A stretch of 64,000 bases of DNA from Tranquillimonas rosea (GTDB taxonomy: Bacteria > Pseudomonadota > Alphaproteobacteria > Rhodobacterales > Rhodobacteraceae), in the NCBI RefSeq assembly GCF_900111315.1, contig NZ_FOGU01000003.1, positions 159,718-223,717 of the forward strand, read 5' to 3'. The position numbers and the translations under genes are program-made. Positions 34,133-43,212 of the stretch are shown piece by piece. The notes below the pieces were generated by a model. That model saw only the letters and a list, made by a program, of their open reading frames with translations. It did not search any database and was not told the DNA's origin. Position 1 is the stretch's first letter; each line of letters opens with the position of its first letter.

Positions 34133-36052
34133 ATGACGCGACGCGCCCGCCTTCCCGCCCTGATCGCCTTTGGCACCGCCGGAGCGGTCGCCTTCGGCGC
34201 CGCCGCGCTGAGCGTCTCCGAGATCGAGCGCCGCTCGGTCGAGGCCGTCGACACCGCTCTGGAAAGCGCCGGGCACGGCTGGTCCGAGGTGGACGCGGAC
34301 GGGCTGCAACTGACCCTGACCGGCACCGCACCGGACGAGGCGACGCGGTTCCGCGCCCTGTCCATCGCGGCCGGGATCGTCGATCCGAGCCGGGTGATCG
34401 ACCGGATGCAGGTCGCCGAGGCCGAGGCGATCGACGCACCGGACTTCTCCATCGAGGTGCTGCGCAACGACGAGGGCATCTCGCTGATCGGGCTGGTGCC
34501 GGCGGCAACGGACCGTGGCGCGCTGGTCGACCGGATCGAATCGCTGTCCGACGGCGCCGAGGTCACCGACCTGCTCGAGACGGCGGACTTCCCCGCGCCC
34601 GAGGGCTGGGATCCCGCGGTGGATTTCGGCCTCGAGGCGCTGCGGCAGCTGCCCCGCTCGAAGGTCTCGATCTCGCCCGACGCGGTGTCTGTCACCGCCA
34701 TCGCCGAGGACCGCGCGGCCAAGACGCGACTCGAGAACAGCCTGTCCCGGGCAGCCCCCCAGGAGGTGAGCCTGACGCTCGACCTATCGGCGCCGCGGCC
34801 GGTGATCACGCCCTTCACGCTGCGCTTCCGGATCGACGGCGACGGGCCCCGGTTCGACGCCTGCTCGGCCGAGACCGAGGAAGGCCGCTCGCGCATCCGG
34901 CAGGCGGCTGCCGAGGCCGGGATGGAGGGTGAAATCGGATGCACGCTGGGCCTGGGCCGCCCCACGCCCGACTGGTCGAACGCCGCGGCCGAGGCGATCG
35001 CGGCGGTCGCGCGCCTTGGCGCCGGCACCGTCACCATGAGCGACGCCGACATCGCCCTCGTCGCACCGCCCGAGATCGAGCGCGACGCCTTCGACCGCGA
35101 GGTCGGCACCCTGCAGGCCGCCCTGCCCGACGCCTTCTCGCTGGACGCCACGCTGCAGGAACCGGCGGAAGAGCCCGACGCCGACACCCCGGACCCCACC
35201 TTCGTCGCGACGCGCAGCCCCGAGGGCGAGGTCCAGATGCGGGGCCTCGTGCGCGACGAGCGCGCCAGCGACGCCGTCGAGAGCTTTGCGCAGGCGCGCT
35301 TCGGGCTGGAGACCGTGACCAATGCGCTACGGCTGGAACCGGATCTGCCGGACGCCTGGGCGAACCGGGTGCTGGCGGCGGTGGACACGCTGAGCCTGCT
35401 GGACCGCGGCGCCGCCACCGTCGAGCGGGACGAAATCGTCGTATCGGGCACCACCGGCAACGCCGACGCCCGCGCCGAGATCGCGCGGCTGATGACCGAG
35501 CGCCTCGGCGGATCGGCCGAGTTCACCGTCAACGTGACCTATGACGAAACCCTCGACCCGGCCCTCTCGGCGCCGACGCCCGAGGAATGCGTCGAACAGA
35601 TCAACGCGGTGCTCGAGACCCGGCAGATCACCTTTGCCCCCGGCTCGGCCACGATCGATTCGGAAGCGCGCGAAAGCCTCGACCGCATCGCCGAGCTGCT
35701 GAAGACCTGCGAGGACGTCCAGATGGAAGTCGCCGGCCACACCGACAGCCAGGGCCGCGAGGTGATGAACGAGGAACTCTCGCAATCCCGCGCCGAGGCC
35801 GTGCTGGGCGCGCTCATGGCGCGGCGCGTGCTGGTGTCGAACCTGACCGCGAAGGGCTACGGCGAGACCGAGCCGATCGCCGACAACAGCACCGCCTCGG
35901 GCCGGGAGGCGAACCGGCGGATCGAGTTCTCGCTCATCGCACCCGAGGGCGGCGATGCGTCAGGTGAGGACGATGAGGACAGCGGGCCGGAAGGCGCGGG
36001 CGGGGACGACGCCTCGGGAACGGAAACAACGGACGAAGGTGACGCTCAGTGA
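34133..36052 (+). CDS. OmpA family protein with BON-like repeats
   Basis: 639 residues. An N-terminal signal-anchor (PALIAFGTAGAVAFGAAAL) is followed by several BON-like modules (about 30-110, 110-180 and later repeats such as SKVSISPDAVSVTAIAEDRAAKTRLENSL). An OmpA_C peptidoglycan-binding domain lies at about 486-600, with FAPGSATIDSEARESLDRIA, EVAGHTDSQG and RAEAVLGALMARRV. The tail is acidic and low in complexity (about 605-639). BON domains usually contact phospholipid, so this protein probably links membrane and peptidoglycan. Its stop overlaps the next start (GTGA). Confidence 0.92.
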   Translation: MTRRARLPALIAFGTAGAVAFGAAALSVSEIERRSVEAVDTALESAGHGWSEVDADGLQLTLTGTAPDEATRFRALSIAAGIVDPSRVIDRMQVAEAEAIDAPDFSIEVLRNDEGISLIGLVPAATDRGALVDRIESLSDGAEVTDLLETADFPAPEGWDPAVDFGLEALRQLPRSKVSISPDAVSVTAIAEDRAAKTRLENSLSRAAPQEVSLTLDLSAPRPVITPFTLRFRIDGDGPRFDACSAETEEGRSRIRQAAAEAGMEGEIGCTLGLGRPTPDWSNAAAEAIAAVARLGAGTVTMSDADIALVAPPEIERDAFDREVGTLQAALPDAFSLDATLQEPAEEPDADTPDPTFVATRSPEGEVQMRGLVRDERASDAVESFAQARFGLETVTNALRLEPDLPDAWANRVLAAVDTLSLLDRGAATVERDEIVVSGTTGNADARAEIARLMTERLGGSAEFTVNVTYDETLDPALSAPTPEECVEQINAVLETRQITFAPGSATIDSEARESLDRIAELLKTCEDVQMEVAGHTDSQGREVMNEELSQSRAEAVLGALMARRVLVSNLTAKGYGETEPIADNSTASGREANRRIEFSLIAPEGGDASGEDDEDSGPEGAGGDDASGTETTDEGDAQ

Positions 36053-36378
36053 ACCGCACGGAATTCATCATTGCCACGGCGGTAATCCTCTTCGTCGCCT
36101 TCGCCCTGGGCTGGTTCGCATGCTGGCTGGTGCACCGGCTGACGCGCGTCAGCCAGGCGGATATCGGCGCGCTGGAGACCATGGCCCAGCAGCTGCACGA
36201 CGCGGAGGAGAGCCGCGACCAGGCGCTGGCGCACCTGCAGCAGCGCGAGACCGAGATGGCCGGCCAGCTGAGCCAGACCGAGGCCGAACTGCGCGCTGCG
36301 ATGGACGGTCTGCGGGACGCGCGCCACGAGGCCGAGGAGCTGCGCGCCTATGTCGAGCGGATGAGCCACGTGCAGTAG
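36049..36378 (+). CDS. Small membrane-anchored coiled-coil protein, coupled to the OmpA-family gene
   Basis: 109 residues with a GTG start at 36049 inside the stop of the OmpA-family gene. One transmembrane helix (FIIATAVILFVAFALGWFACWLV, residues 6-28) is followed by a strongly heptad-like Glu/Gln/Ala/Arg segment (about 38-105) that should form a coiled coil. No domain name is known. The overlap suggests that the two proteins are made together and may act in one envelope complex, which is inference. Confidence 0.85.
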   Translation: MNRTEFIIATAVILFVAFALGWFACWLVHRLTRVSQADIGALETMAQQLHDAEESRDQALAHLQQRETEMAGQLSQTEAELRAAMDGLRDARHEAEELRAYVERMSHVQ

Positions 36379-36383
36379 CGTCC

Positions 36384-36448
36384 GGGGGCTCTGCCCCCGT
36401 CCCCGCGATGCGGGGACTCCCCCGGGATATTTCCGGAACCAAAGAGGG
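36384..36448. repeat. Convergent gene-end element: two GC hairpins plus a GATATTT motif
   Basis: After the coiled-coil gene, GGGGGC-TCT-GCCCCC (36384-36398) and CCCCGC-GAT-GCGGGG (36401-36415) form two short perfect hairpins. Then CCCCCGGGATATTTCCGG (36418-36435), related to the sequence near 11881-11910, and AAAGAGG follow. The moaE gene ends at 36455 on the other strand. It likely serves as a two-way terminator and mRNA-end structure. Confidence 0.55.
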
Positions 36449-36454
36449 TGCGGG

Positions 36455-36898
36455 TCACCAGCGGCCGAGGGCGTCCTCGTCCTCGGGGCGGGCCGCGACC
36501 CAGGCGGCGCCGGTCGCGCCGATTTCCTTCTTCCAGAAGGGGGCGCGGGACTTGAGGTAGTCCATCAGGTATTCCGCGGCGGCGAAGGCGTCGGCGCGGT
36601 GGCGCGCGGCGGTGGCGACCATCATGATCAGCTCGTTCGGTGCCAGCCGGCCGTGGCGGTGGATGACCAGGGTCTCGGCGAGGGACCAGCGGGTGGCGGC
36701 CTCGTCGCAGATGGCGCGGATCGCGCGGTCGGTCATGCCGGGATAATGCTCGATCTCCATCGCCTGAAGATCGCCGGTGTCGTCGCGGACGAGGCCGGTG
36801 AAGGTCACGACCGCCCCAGCCCCGGCGGCGCGTGCGGCGAAGGCGCCGGTCTCGGCCCCGAGGTCGAACGGGGCGGACTGGACGCGGACGACGCTCAT
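36455..36898 (-). CDS. moaE: Molybdopterin synthase catalytic subunit
   Basis: 147 residues, usual length. With MoaD it converts cyclic pyranopterin phosphate into molybdopterin. Visible: GAVVTFTGLVRDDTGD near residue 29, MEIEHYPGMTDRAI near 50, HRHGRLAPNELIMMV near 82, and the catalytic Lys region APFWKKEIGATGAAWV near 120. Its start overlaps the moaD stop (ATGA), so the two subunits are made together. Confidence 0.97.
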   Translation of the reverse strand: MSVVRVQSAPFDLGAETGAFAARAAGAGAVVTFTGLVRDDTGDLQAMEIEHYPGMTDRAIRAICDEAATRWSLAETLVIHRHGRLAPNELIMMVATAARHRADAFAAAEYLMDYLKSRAPFWKKEIGATGAAWVAARPEDEDALGRW

Positions 36899-37143
36899 CC
36901 GCCGGTCATCGGCGGGAAGAACGCCACCTCGCGCGCGCCGGCGAGCGGCGCGTCGAAATCGGCGAGTTCCTGGTCGAGGGCCACGCGGATCGCCGCGGGA
37001 TCGGCGAAGGCGGCCTCGTAGCGGGCTTCGCGCGATTTCAGCTCGGCCACGAGGTCGGCCACGGTGGCGGCGTCGGTCTCGACCCGCTCTTTCGGCAGGC
37101 CGATGCGTTCGCGGACCCAGGCGAAGTAGAGAACGTCGATCAT
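36895..37143 (-). CDS. moaD: Molybdopterin synthase sulfur carrier subunit
   Basis: 82 residues, ubiquitin-like. The C-terminal FFPPMTGG ends in the double glycine that carries the thiocarboxylate. The N-terminus (IDVLYFAWVRERIGLPKERVE) matches MoaD. The ATG at 37143 overlaps the pgsA stop, and the stop overlaps the moaE start, so three genes are tightly coupled. Confidence 0.96.
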   Translation of the reverse strand: MIDVLYFAWVRERIGLPKERVETDAATVADLVAELKSREARYEAAFADPAAIRVALDQELADFDAPLAGAREVAFFPPMTGG

Positions 37144-37811
37144 GTCTCCTCCGGCTCGCGCAGATGCGGCAGCGCCTTGCGGAAGTATTCCCAGCCCGTC
37201 ACCAGCGTCAACGCCGCCGCCAGCCACAACAGCGCGAGACCGACGATCCCGGCCGCGTCGCGGGCCTGGGCGAGCCAAGTCAGGCCGACCTCGTCGGGCA
37301 GGCTGCCGGTGATGATGCCGTCGATCATGGCGGCGTCCATGCCTTGGCTGCGGTCCAGCAGGTGATGCAGGAAGATGCCCTGCGAGAACAGCACTGCGAT
37401 GGCGACCATCTGCAGCGTCGTCTTCCACTTGGCGAGCTTGGTCACCTTGAGTTGCTTGGCCTTGGCCCCGAGAAACTCGCGCAGGCCCGAGACGAACACC
37501 TCGCGGAAGACGATCATCGTGGCCGGCAGGACGAGCCACGGCGACATCGACGAATAGCCGACGATCACGAGAAGCGCGATCACGACCATCGCCTTGTCCG
37601 CGATCGGGTCCAGCATCGCACCGAAGCGGCTTTCCTGCGCCCAGTTGCGGGCGAGATAGCCGTCGAACCAGTCGGTCACCGCCGCGCCGACGAACAGCAG
37701 AAGCGCGAACCAGTCGGCCCAGGGCCGGTTGAAGTAGAGAAAGGCGATGGCGACGCCCGGCGCTGCAAGCAGGCGCAGGACGGTCAGCACGTTGGGAACG
37801 GTCCATGTCAT
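37140..37811 (-). CDS. pgsA: CDP-diacylglycerol-glycerol-3-phosphate 3-phosphatidyltransferase
   Basis: 223 residues. It makes phosphatidylglycerol phosphate in the inner membrane. The CDP-alcohol phosphatidyltransferase motif is complete: DGYLARNWAQESRFGAMLD with the final Asp in PIAD (about residues 51-73). The N-terminus WTVPNVLTVLRLLAAP and four to five hydrophobic helices fit the family. The ATG at 37811 begins at the conserved segment. It is upstream of moaD with a 4-base overlap, a linkage common in this bacterial order. Confidence 0.95.
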   Translation of the reverse strand: MTWTVPNVLTVLRLLAAPGVAIAFLYFNRPWADWFALLLFVGAAVTDWFDGYLARNWAQESRFGAMLDPIADKAMVVIALLVIVGYSSMSPWLVLPATMIVFREVFVSGLREFLGAKAKQLKVTKLAKWKTTLQMVAIAVLFSQGIFLHHLLDRSQGMDAAMIDGIITGSLPDEVGLTWLAQARDAAGIVGLALLWLAAALTLVTGWEYFRKALPHLREPEET

Positions 37812-37884
37812 TGCGGCACATCTAATCCCTGCGGCGGGATTGGGAAAGGCGCCGCGTGCCTGCGCGGCGCCTTTCCACGATTTT

Positions 37885-39204
37885 TCACTCCGCGGCGAGG
37901 AGATCGGCGACTTCGAGGAGGATGAACTCGTTGTCGTCGGCCCGTCCGGCCCGGCGTCCGACCGAGAAGGGATAGTTGTTGTCGTTCGCCACGACGATCG
38001 TGTCCGCGTCGACCCGGTCGACATTTTCGATCGTCACGAAGGGGAAGGTGAAGGTCCCGTCGGTGGTGCTGTCTGCCAAACCGTCGGGATCGGCGATGTC
38101 GAGAAGGTCGATATAGGCGATCTTCTCGAGCACGCCGTTCGCGCCCGTGCGGCCGAGATCGACGAGGTAGATGCGCTTGAACGCGGCAGGATCGTCGGAG
38201 AAGGCGGCCGTGCCCTGCCCGCCGTCGCGCTCGATCACGAGACCCCGGGTGCCGCCGATCAGGTTGAAATCGCCGATCGCGTGATCCGCCGCCTCGAGCG
38301 GGTAGTAGCGTGTCTCGTCCCCCCAGGCCGCATCCTCGGGCGTGAAGGTGAACATCGGCAGGACCGGCGTCCCGTCGATCGTCATGGGCGCGCCCTCTCC
38401 GGGGTTCCAGAGCGGCTTTTCCAGCAAGGGATAGAGCGTCCGGCCGTCCTCGGACAGGGCCATCCCCTCGTAGCCGCCGGAGCGCATCGCCCGCACCTCG
38501 CTCGGAAGCGCCGTGCCGGGATTGGGCGTCGCGACGGCGGGGTTGTCGGACGAGCGGATCAGGCTGCCGCCGGGTTCGGTGGGCACGACCTGCCGCACGA
38601 AGCCCGTACCGTCGACCTCGATCAGCCACGGGCCGAACTCGTCGCCGATCCAGTAGCCGTCGCCGACGGGCTGGATCGATTCGGTGTCGAAATCGGCGCC
38701 GGTAAGATAACGCTGCACGGTGGCCTCGTTCGTGATCGGGAAGGGCACCTTCCGGTCGGGATCGGAGAGGAACACCGTCCGTTCGGGGATCATGCGGCCC
38801 GCCGCCCAGTCGGCGCGCATCTCGTGAAACATCAGGAGCGCGTCGGCCGAGTTCGCCTTGGCGCCGAACCCGTTGTCCGTCAGCACGAGGAAGCGGTCGC
38901 CCCCGAGGCTGCGGATGCCGGAGAAGCCCTGCAGCGGTTGTCCCGGAAACGGCCGCGACAGGCCCGTCGCGGGATCGTGGATCGCGTAGAGGTCCTCGAC
39001 CCGCTCGTCGGCGGTGAAACGGCCGGACATGCCGAACATCGGCGGCGCATCCGCCGGCGCTGGCACGAATGATTGCGCCGGCAGGACGGCATGCTGCGCG
39101 AGCGTGGCGGTGAAGCGCTGCGGGCCGCTTTCCTGTGCCGCGAGCGCCAGCGGCACCAGGGCGAGAGCGAGGGGGGACCAAAGCCGAACGGGTATCATCT
39201 GCAT
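37885..39204 (-). CDS. Exported phytase-like esterase domain protein (PF13449 type)
   Basis: 439 residues. A cleavable signal peptide (PVRLWSPLALALVPLALAAQ, residues about 5-24) is followed by a beta-propeller-like phytase-like domain: FSGIRSLGGDRFLVLTDNGFGAK near 93, GDGYWIGDEFGPWLIEVDGTG near 178, YEGMALSEDGRTLYPLLEKPL near 245, and IENVDRVDADTIVVANDNNYPFS near 395. Proteins of this family are secreted or periplasmic and are often annotated as esterase-like or phytase-like. It sits between uvrC and pgsA and appears inserted into an otherwise familiar block. Substrate unknown. Confidence 0.9.
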   Translation of the reverse strand: MQMIPVRLWSPLALALVPLALAAQESGPQRFTATLAQHAVLPAQSFVPAPADAPPMFGMSGRFTADERVEDLYAIHDPATGLSRPFPGQPLQGFSGIRSLGGDRFLVLTDNGFGAKANSADALLMFHEMRADWAAGRMIPERTVFLSDPDRKVPFPITNEATVQRYLTGADFDTESIQPVGDGYWIGDEFGPWLIEVDGTGFVRQVVPTEPGGSLIRSSDNPAVATPNPGTALPSEVRAMRSGGYEGMALSEDGRTLYPLLEKPLWNPGEGAPMTIDGTPVLPMFTFTPEDAAWGDETRYYPLEAADHAIGDFNLIGGTRGLVIERDGGQGTAAFSDDPAAFKRIYLVDLGRTGANGVLEKIAYIDLLDIADPDGLADSTTDGTFTFPFVTIENVDRVDADTIVVANDNNYPFSVGRRAGRADDNEFILLEVADLLAAE

Positions 39205-39285
39205 TCTCCACGGTATTGTCCCGCGGACATTTGAGCGCGCCCGGTGACAGGCGTGTTTCGCAGCTGCGACACTTCGGTGACGGGC

Positions 39286-41142
39286 TCAGCCCTTCGGGTG
39301 GAAGAAGTCGTAGATCGTCTCGGCCAGCCCCTCGCTGATGCCGTCGACGGCCCGCAGGTCGGCGAGATTCGCCCGGCTGACCGCCTTGGCCGAGCCGAAA
39401 TGCGACAAGAGCGCCCGTTTCCGCGTGGCGCCGACGCCCGGCACCTCGTCGAGAGGCGTCGCGCTGACGCTCTTGGCGCGCTTGGCGCGGTGGGTGCCGA
39501 TGGCAAAGCGGTGGGCCTCGTCCCGCAGGCGCTGGATGAAGTAGAGGACCGGGTCGTTGTGCGGCAGGGCGAAGGGCCGCTGGCCGGGGCGGTGGAACTC
39601 TTCCTTGCCGGCGTCGCGGTCGATGCCCTTGGCCACGCCCACCATTGCGATGTCCTCAACCCCCATCTCGGCCATGATGCCATGCACGGCGCTCACCTGC
39701 CCCGCGCCGCCGTCGATCAGCAGCAGGTCGGGCCACATGCCCTTGTCGCGGTCCGGGTCCTCTTTCAGGAGGCGCTGGAAGCGGCGGGTCAGAACCTCTT
39801 TCATCATGCCGAAGTCGTCGCCCGGCGTCAGGTCGTCGCCGCGGATGTTGAACTTGCGGTACTGGCTCTTGATCATGCCCTCGGGCCCGGCCACGATCAT
39901 CGCGCCGACGGCGTTCGTGCCCTGGATGTGGCTGTTGTCGAACACCTCGATCCGCTGCGGCACCGTGTCCAGGTCGAACGCCTCGGCCAGTCCCTTCAAG
40001 AGCTTCGACTGGGTCGCGGTCTCGGCCATCTTGCGCGCCAGGCTCTCCCGTGCGTTGCGGGTGGCGCTGGCCACCAGCTCGGCCTTCTCGCCACGCTGGG
40101 GGACGTGCAGCTCGACCTTGCGGCCCGCCTTTTCGGACAGGACCTCGGTGACGAGATCGGGATCCTCGATTCCGTTTGACAGCAGGAGCAGCCTGGGCGG
40201 GTCCTTGTCGATGTAGAACTGGCCGATGAAGGCCTGCAGCACCTCTTCGGCTCCCGCGCCCGAGCCGGTGCGGGGATAGTAGTCGCGGTTGCCCCAGTTC
40301 TGGTTGGCGCGGATGAAGAACACTTGCACGCAGGCCTGGCCCGACTCCATGTGGAGCGCGATCACGTCGGCCTCGGCCACGCCCTTGGGGTTGATGCCCT
40401 GCGCGGACTGCACCTGCGTCAGGGCGCGGATACGATCGCGCAGGGCCGCCGCGCGCTCGAATTCCATCGCCTCGCTCGCCTCGGCCATCTGCTTGGCCAG
40501 CTCGCCCTGCACCTTGGTCGTCTTGCCCTGCAGGAAGCGTTCGGCATCCGCCACGAGGCCGGCATATTCCTCTTCCCCGATATAGCCGACGCAGGGCGCG
40601 CTGCAGCGCTTGATCTGGTACAGCAGGCAAGGCCGCGTCCGGGTCTCGAAGGTGGAGTCGGTGCAATTGCGCAGAAGGAACACCTTCTGCAGCTGGTTCA
40701 GCGTCCGGTTCACGGCGCCCGCGCTGGCGAAGGGGCCGTAATAGGCGCCCTTCTCCTTCTTGGCGCCGCGGTGCTTCTTGATCTGGGGAAAACCATGATC
40801 CTTGGCGACGAGGATGTTCGGGAACGACTTGTCGTCGCGCGCCAGCACGTTGTAGCGCGGCTTGAGCTGCTTGATCAGGTTCTGCTCGAGCAGCAGCGCC
40901 TCGGTCTCTGTGCGGGTCGTCAGGAACATCATCGAGGCGGTGTCCTCGATCATGCGGGCGATCCGGGGGCTGTGGCCGGAGGGGCGGGCATAGTTCGACA
41001 CCCGCGCGCGCAGGTTCCGCGCCTTGCCGACATACAGCACCGCGCCCATCGCATCGAGCATGCGGTACACGCCCGGCGAGGCGTCGAGCGTCTTCAGGTA
41101 GCTCTGGATACAGGCATAGCCGGTGAGGGCCTGGTCGGTCAT
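39286..41142 (-). CDS. uvrC: Excinuclease ABC subunit C
   Basis: 618 residues. It makes both incisions in nucleotide excision repair. GIY-YIG domain at the N-terminus ([22 protein letters not shown] near 18-50). A four-Cys cluster lies at about 150-176 ([21 protein letters not shown]), as in Fe-S UvrC proteins. The UvrB-binding UVR motif is near 205-225 ([16 protein letters not shown]). The RNase H-like nuclease has [12 protein letters not shown] near 400, and tandem helix-hairpin-helix motifs form the C-terminus ([16 protein letters not shown]). The start is ATG at 41142, preceded by an AT-rich 303-bp gap. Confidence 0.97.
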   Translation of the reverse strand: MTDQALTGYACIQSYLKTLDASPGVYRMLDAMGAVLYVGKARNLRARVSNYARPSGHSPRIARMIEDTASMMFLTTRTETEALLLEQNLIKQLKPRYNVLARDDKSFPNILVAKDHGFPQIKKHRGAKKEKGAYYGPFASAGAVNRTLNQLQKVFLLRNCTDSTFETRTRPCLLYQIKRCSAPCVGYIGEEEYAGLVADAERFLQGKTTKVQGELAKQMAEASEAMEFERAAALRDRIRALTQVQSAQGINPKGVAEADVIALHMESGQACVQVFFIRANQNWGNRDYYPRTGSGAGAEEVLQAFIGQFYIDKDPPRLLLLSNGIEDPDLVTEVLSEKAGRKVELHVPQRGEKAELVASATRNARESLARKMAETATQSKLLKGLAEAFDLDTVPQRIEVFDNSHIQGTNAVGAMIVAGPEGMIKSQYRKFNIRGDDLTPGDDFGMMKEVLTRRFQRLLKEDPDRDKGMWPDLLLIDGGAGQVSAVHGIMAEMGVEDIAMVGVAKGIDRDAGKEEFHRPGQRPFALPHNDPVLYFIQRLRDEAHRFAIGTHRAKRAKSVSATPLDEVPGVGATRKRALLSHFGSAKAVSRANLADLRAVDGISEGLAETIYDFFHPKG

Positions 41143-41445
41143 CGCGGGTTATTTACGATTCTGTCATGCGGCTGCCAAGAAGCGGCAGTGGGGGCAAGGG
41201 CAAACATCTCCACCAAATGTGTGGATAAGTCGCGGGACAATTTCTCGACAAGTGCCGATTTTCCTTTGTAATCGGGCGGATTCAACGAATTGCATACTTT
41301 TTGGGCGCATATCCAACCCATTGATTTTCAATGTTATTTTTATGGTAGTTGACGCAATACATTGAATTTTCACGTATTTTTCCGGCTATACACGGCGCCT
41401 CCCGGCCCGACGTGCATAACTTACCTAGGGTCGCGGCCGAAGCTG
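41143..41445. other. AT-rich intergenic region with a DnaA-box-like site and a palindrome
   Basis: A 303-bp gap between the SDR stop and the uvrC start (both on the minus strand). Positions about 41200-41400 are distinctly A+T rich compared with everything nearby. It contains TGTGGATAA (41220-41228), a perfect match to the DnaA-box consensus, and the palindrome CATTGA-TTT-TCAATG (41319-41333). Short open frames exist on the minus strand but lack ribosome sites and family signals. The most likely content is the uvrC promoter. Foreign origin of the insert cannot be excluded. Confidence 0.5.
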
Positions 41446-42228
41446 CTATTCGACGCCCACGACGTCCGGGGTTCGCCAGGCCAGATGCTGCCCGCCATCG
41501 ACGCACAGAAGCTGGCCCGTGACCGCCGGGGCGTCGATGAAGTATCCCAGCGCGCCGGTGATGTCCGCGGGGTTCGATCCGCGCGACATTATCGTCGCCG
41601 CGCGCTGGCTGTCGAAGTGCGACTCCGACTGCCGCGCCCCCTGCAGCGTCGGTCCCGGCCCGATCCCGTTGACCCGGACATGAGGCGCCAGCGCCTGCGC
41701 GGCGGTCCGGGTCAACGTCCAGAGGCCCGCCTTGGCCAGCGTGTAGGTCGTGAACTCCGGCGTCAGCTTGCGCACCCGCTGGTCGATCATGTTGATGACC
41801 AGCGCGACGGCGCGCGGTTCGTCCATCTCGTCCTGCTCGGCCACGGGGGCCTGGGCGGCAAAGGCCTGGGTCAGGAACAGCGGCGCGCGCAGGTTCGAGG
41901 CCATGTGCCTGTCCCAGCTTTCGAGCGTGGCGGTGTCCAGCCTGTCGTGCTCGAAGATCGAGGCGTTGTTCACCAACAGGGTCAACGGCCCGCCAAGCGC
42001 CTCGGAGGCGCGCGGCACCAGCGTCTCGGTCTGTCCGGCATCCAGCAGGTCGGCCTGGACGGCGTCGGCCCGGCGGCCCTTGCCGCGGATTTCCTCGGCC
42101 ACCTCGCCGGCCGCGTCGACCGAGCCGTTGTAGTGCACCGCGACATCATATCCCCGGTCCGCGAGATAGAGCGCCATCGCGCGTCCCAGCCGCTTTCCGC
42201 CGCCCGTCACCAGTGCCCTGTGCTGCAT
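41446..42228 (-). CDS. SDR family oxidoreductase (pteridine-reductase/FolM-like)
   Basis: 260 residues. Classical short-chain dehydrogenase: the cofactor loop VTGGGKRLGRAMA with HYNGS following (NADPH-type), NNAS near residue 88, and the catalytic YTLAKAG near 160. The G-K-R-L-G-R form of the cofactor loop is typical of pteridine reductases and FolM, so a pterin substrate is possible. The C-terminal part has IGPGPTLQGARQSE. The start ATG at 42228 follows GACGAGGA. It is downstream of the antiporter gene by 11 bp. Confidence 0.92.
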   Translation of the reverse strand: MQHRALVTGGGKRLGRAMALYLADRGYDVAVHYNGSVDAAGEVAEEIRGKGRRADAVQADLLDAGQTETLVPRASEALGGPLTLLVNNASIFEHDRLDTATLESWDRHMASNLRAPLFLTQAFAAQAPVAEQDEMDEPRAVALVINMIDQRVRKLTPEFTTYTLAKAGLWTLTRTAAQALAPHVRVNGIGPGPTLQGARQSESHFDSQRAATIMSRGSNPADITGALGYFIDAPAVTGQLLCVDGGQHLAWRTPDVVGVE

Positions 42229-42239
42229 TCCTCGTCTCC

Positions 42240-43208
42240 TCAGCCGACAACCAGCCAAAGGTAGCCGCCATAAAGTACGGTCAAGGCGCCCCCCCAGACA
42301 CGACCCATCGACCAGTGCAGCAGCACGAAGGGCGCCAGCAGCACCGACGCGCCGGCCATGACCCATAGGTCGAAGCGCAGGAACGCGGGATCGACGTCGA
42401 TCTCGCCCACCAGGCTCGCGATGCCGATGATGGCCAGAAGGTTGAACATGTTCGAGCCGATGACGTTTCCGAGCGCCACGTCGGCCTGCTTGCGGTAGGC
42501 GGCGGACACCGTCGTCGCCAGTTCCGGCAGCGATGTCCCGATCGCCACCAGCGTCAGGCCGATGACGCTGTCGCTGACGCCGAAGCGCTGCGCGATCTCG
42601 GTCGCGGAGTCGATCAGGATGTCGGCGCCAAGCGGCAGGCCAATCAGTCCCAGCACGAGAAACATCAGGATCTTCCACCAGCGCATGCTGGGATCCGCGC
42701 CCTCCAGGTCCTCGACATCGTCCGTCAACGCAGCCTCGGCCGTGCGTTCGGCGTCGGCGCGGCGGTGGTTCAGGGCGGCGCGGAACTGGTCGCCCAGCAT
42801 CACCGCCAGACCTGCCAGCAGGACGAGGCCGTGCCACCATGTCAGCGGCGCGAAGAAGCACAGCGCGATGAACAGCGCGGTCGCGGCCAGCATCATCCAG
42901 TAGGTCCTGCGGCTGTCGCACTCGTCGGTCCAGAAGCCGAAGATCAACGCCGGCACGCCCAGCACCATAAGGACGTTCGCCGTGTTCGACCCGACGACGT
43001 TGCCGATGGCGATGCCCGGCGCGTCGGCCAGCACCGCGTTGACCGAGATCAGCAATTCCGGGGCCGACGTCCCGAAGGCGACGATGGTCAGCGACACGAT
43101 CAGCGCCGGCACGCCGAGCCGGAGCGAGGTGTTCACCGCTCCGCGCACCAGTGCGTCACCGGCGAGCAGAAGAATGACGAGGCCAAGTCCCGCGAGCAGG
43201 AAATCCAT
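42240..43208 (-). CDS. Calcium/sodium (CaCA family) antiporter
   Basis: 322 residues, about ten transmembrane helices in two homologous halves. Both alpha-repeats keep the ion-binding motifs: FGTSAPELLISV with GNVVGSNTANVL (near 46-83) and IGTSLPELATTV with GNVIGSNMFNLL (near 225-262). A charged cytoplasmic loop lies between the halves (NHRRADAERTAEAALTDDVEDLEG). It exchanges Ca2+ for Na+ or K+ across the inner membrane. It is in the long minus-strand unit that begins with the S49 peptidase gene. Confidence 0.95.
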   Translation of the reverse strand: MDFLLAGLGLVILLLAGDALVRGAVNTSLRLGVPALIVSLTIVAFGTSAPELLISVNAVLADAPGIAIGNVVGSNTANVLMVLGVPALIFGFWTDECDSRRTYWMMLAATALFIALCFFAPLTWWHGLVLLAGLAVMLGDQFRAALNHRRADAERTAEAALTDDVEDLEGADPSMRWWKILMFLVLGLIGLPLGADILIDSATEIAQRFGVSDSVIGLTLVAIGTSLPELATTVSAAYRKQADVALGNVIGSNMFNLLAIIGIASLVGEIDVDPAFLRFDLWVMAGASVLLAPFVLLHWSMGRVWGGALTVLYGGYLWLVVG

Positions 43209-43212
43209 CCGC

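Noticed and set aside
41220-41228. Replication origin suggested by a DnaA box in an AT-rich stretch
   Set aside because: Only one clear box is visible, and no dnaA, parA/B, repC or other origin-linked gene is near.
41164-41373. Short minus-strand open frames in the AT-rich gap before uvrC
   Set aside because: No ribosome site, no family resemblance, and one runs into the uvrC coding region. Likely promoter DNA.
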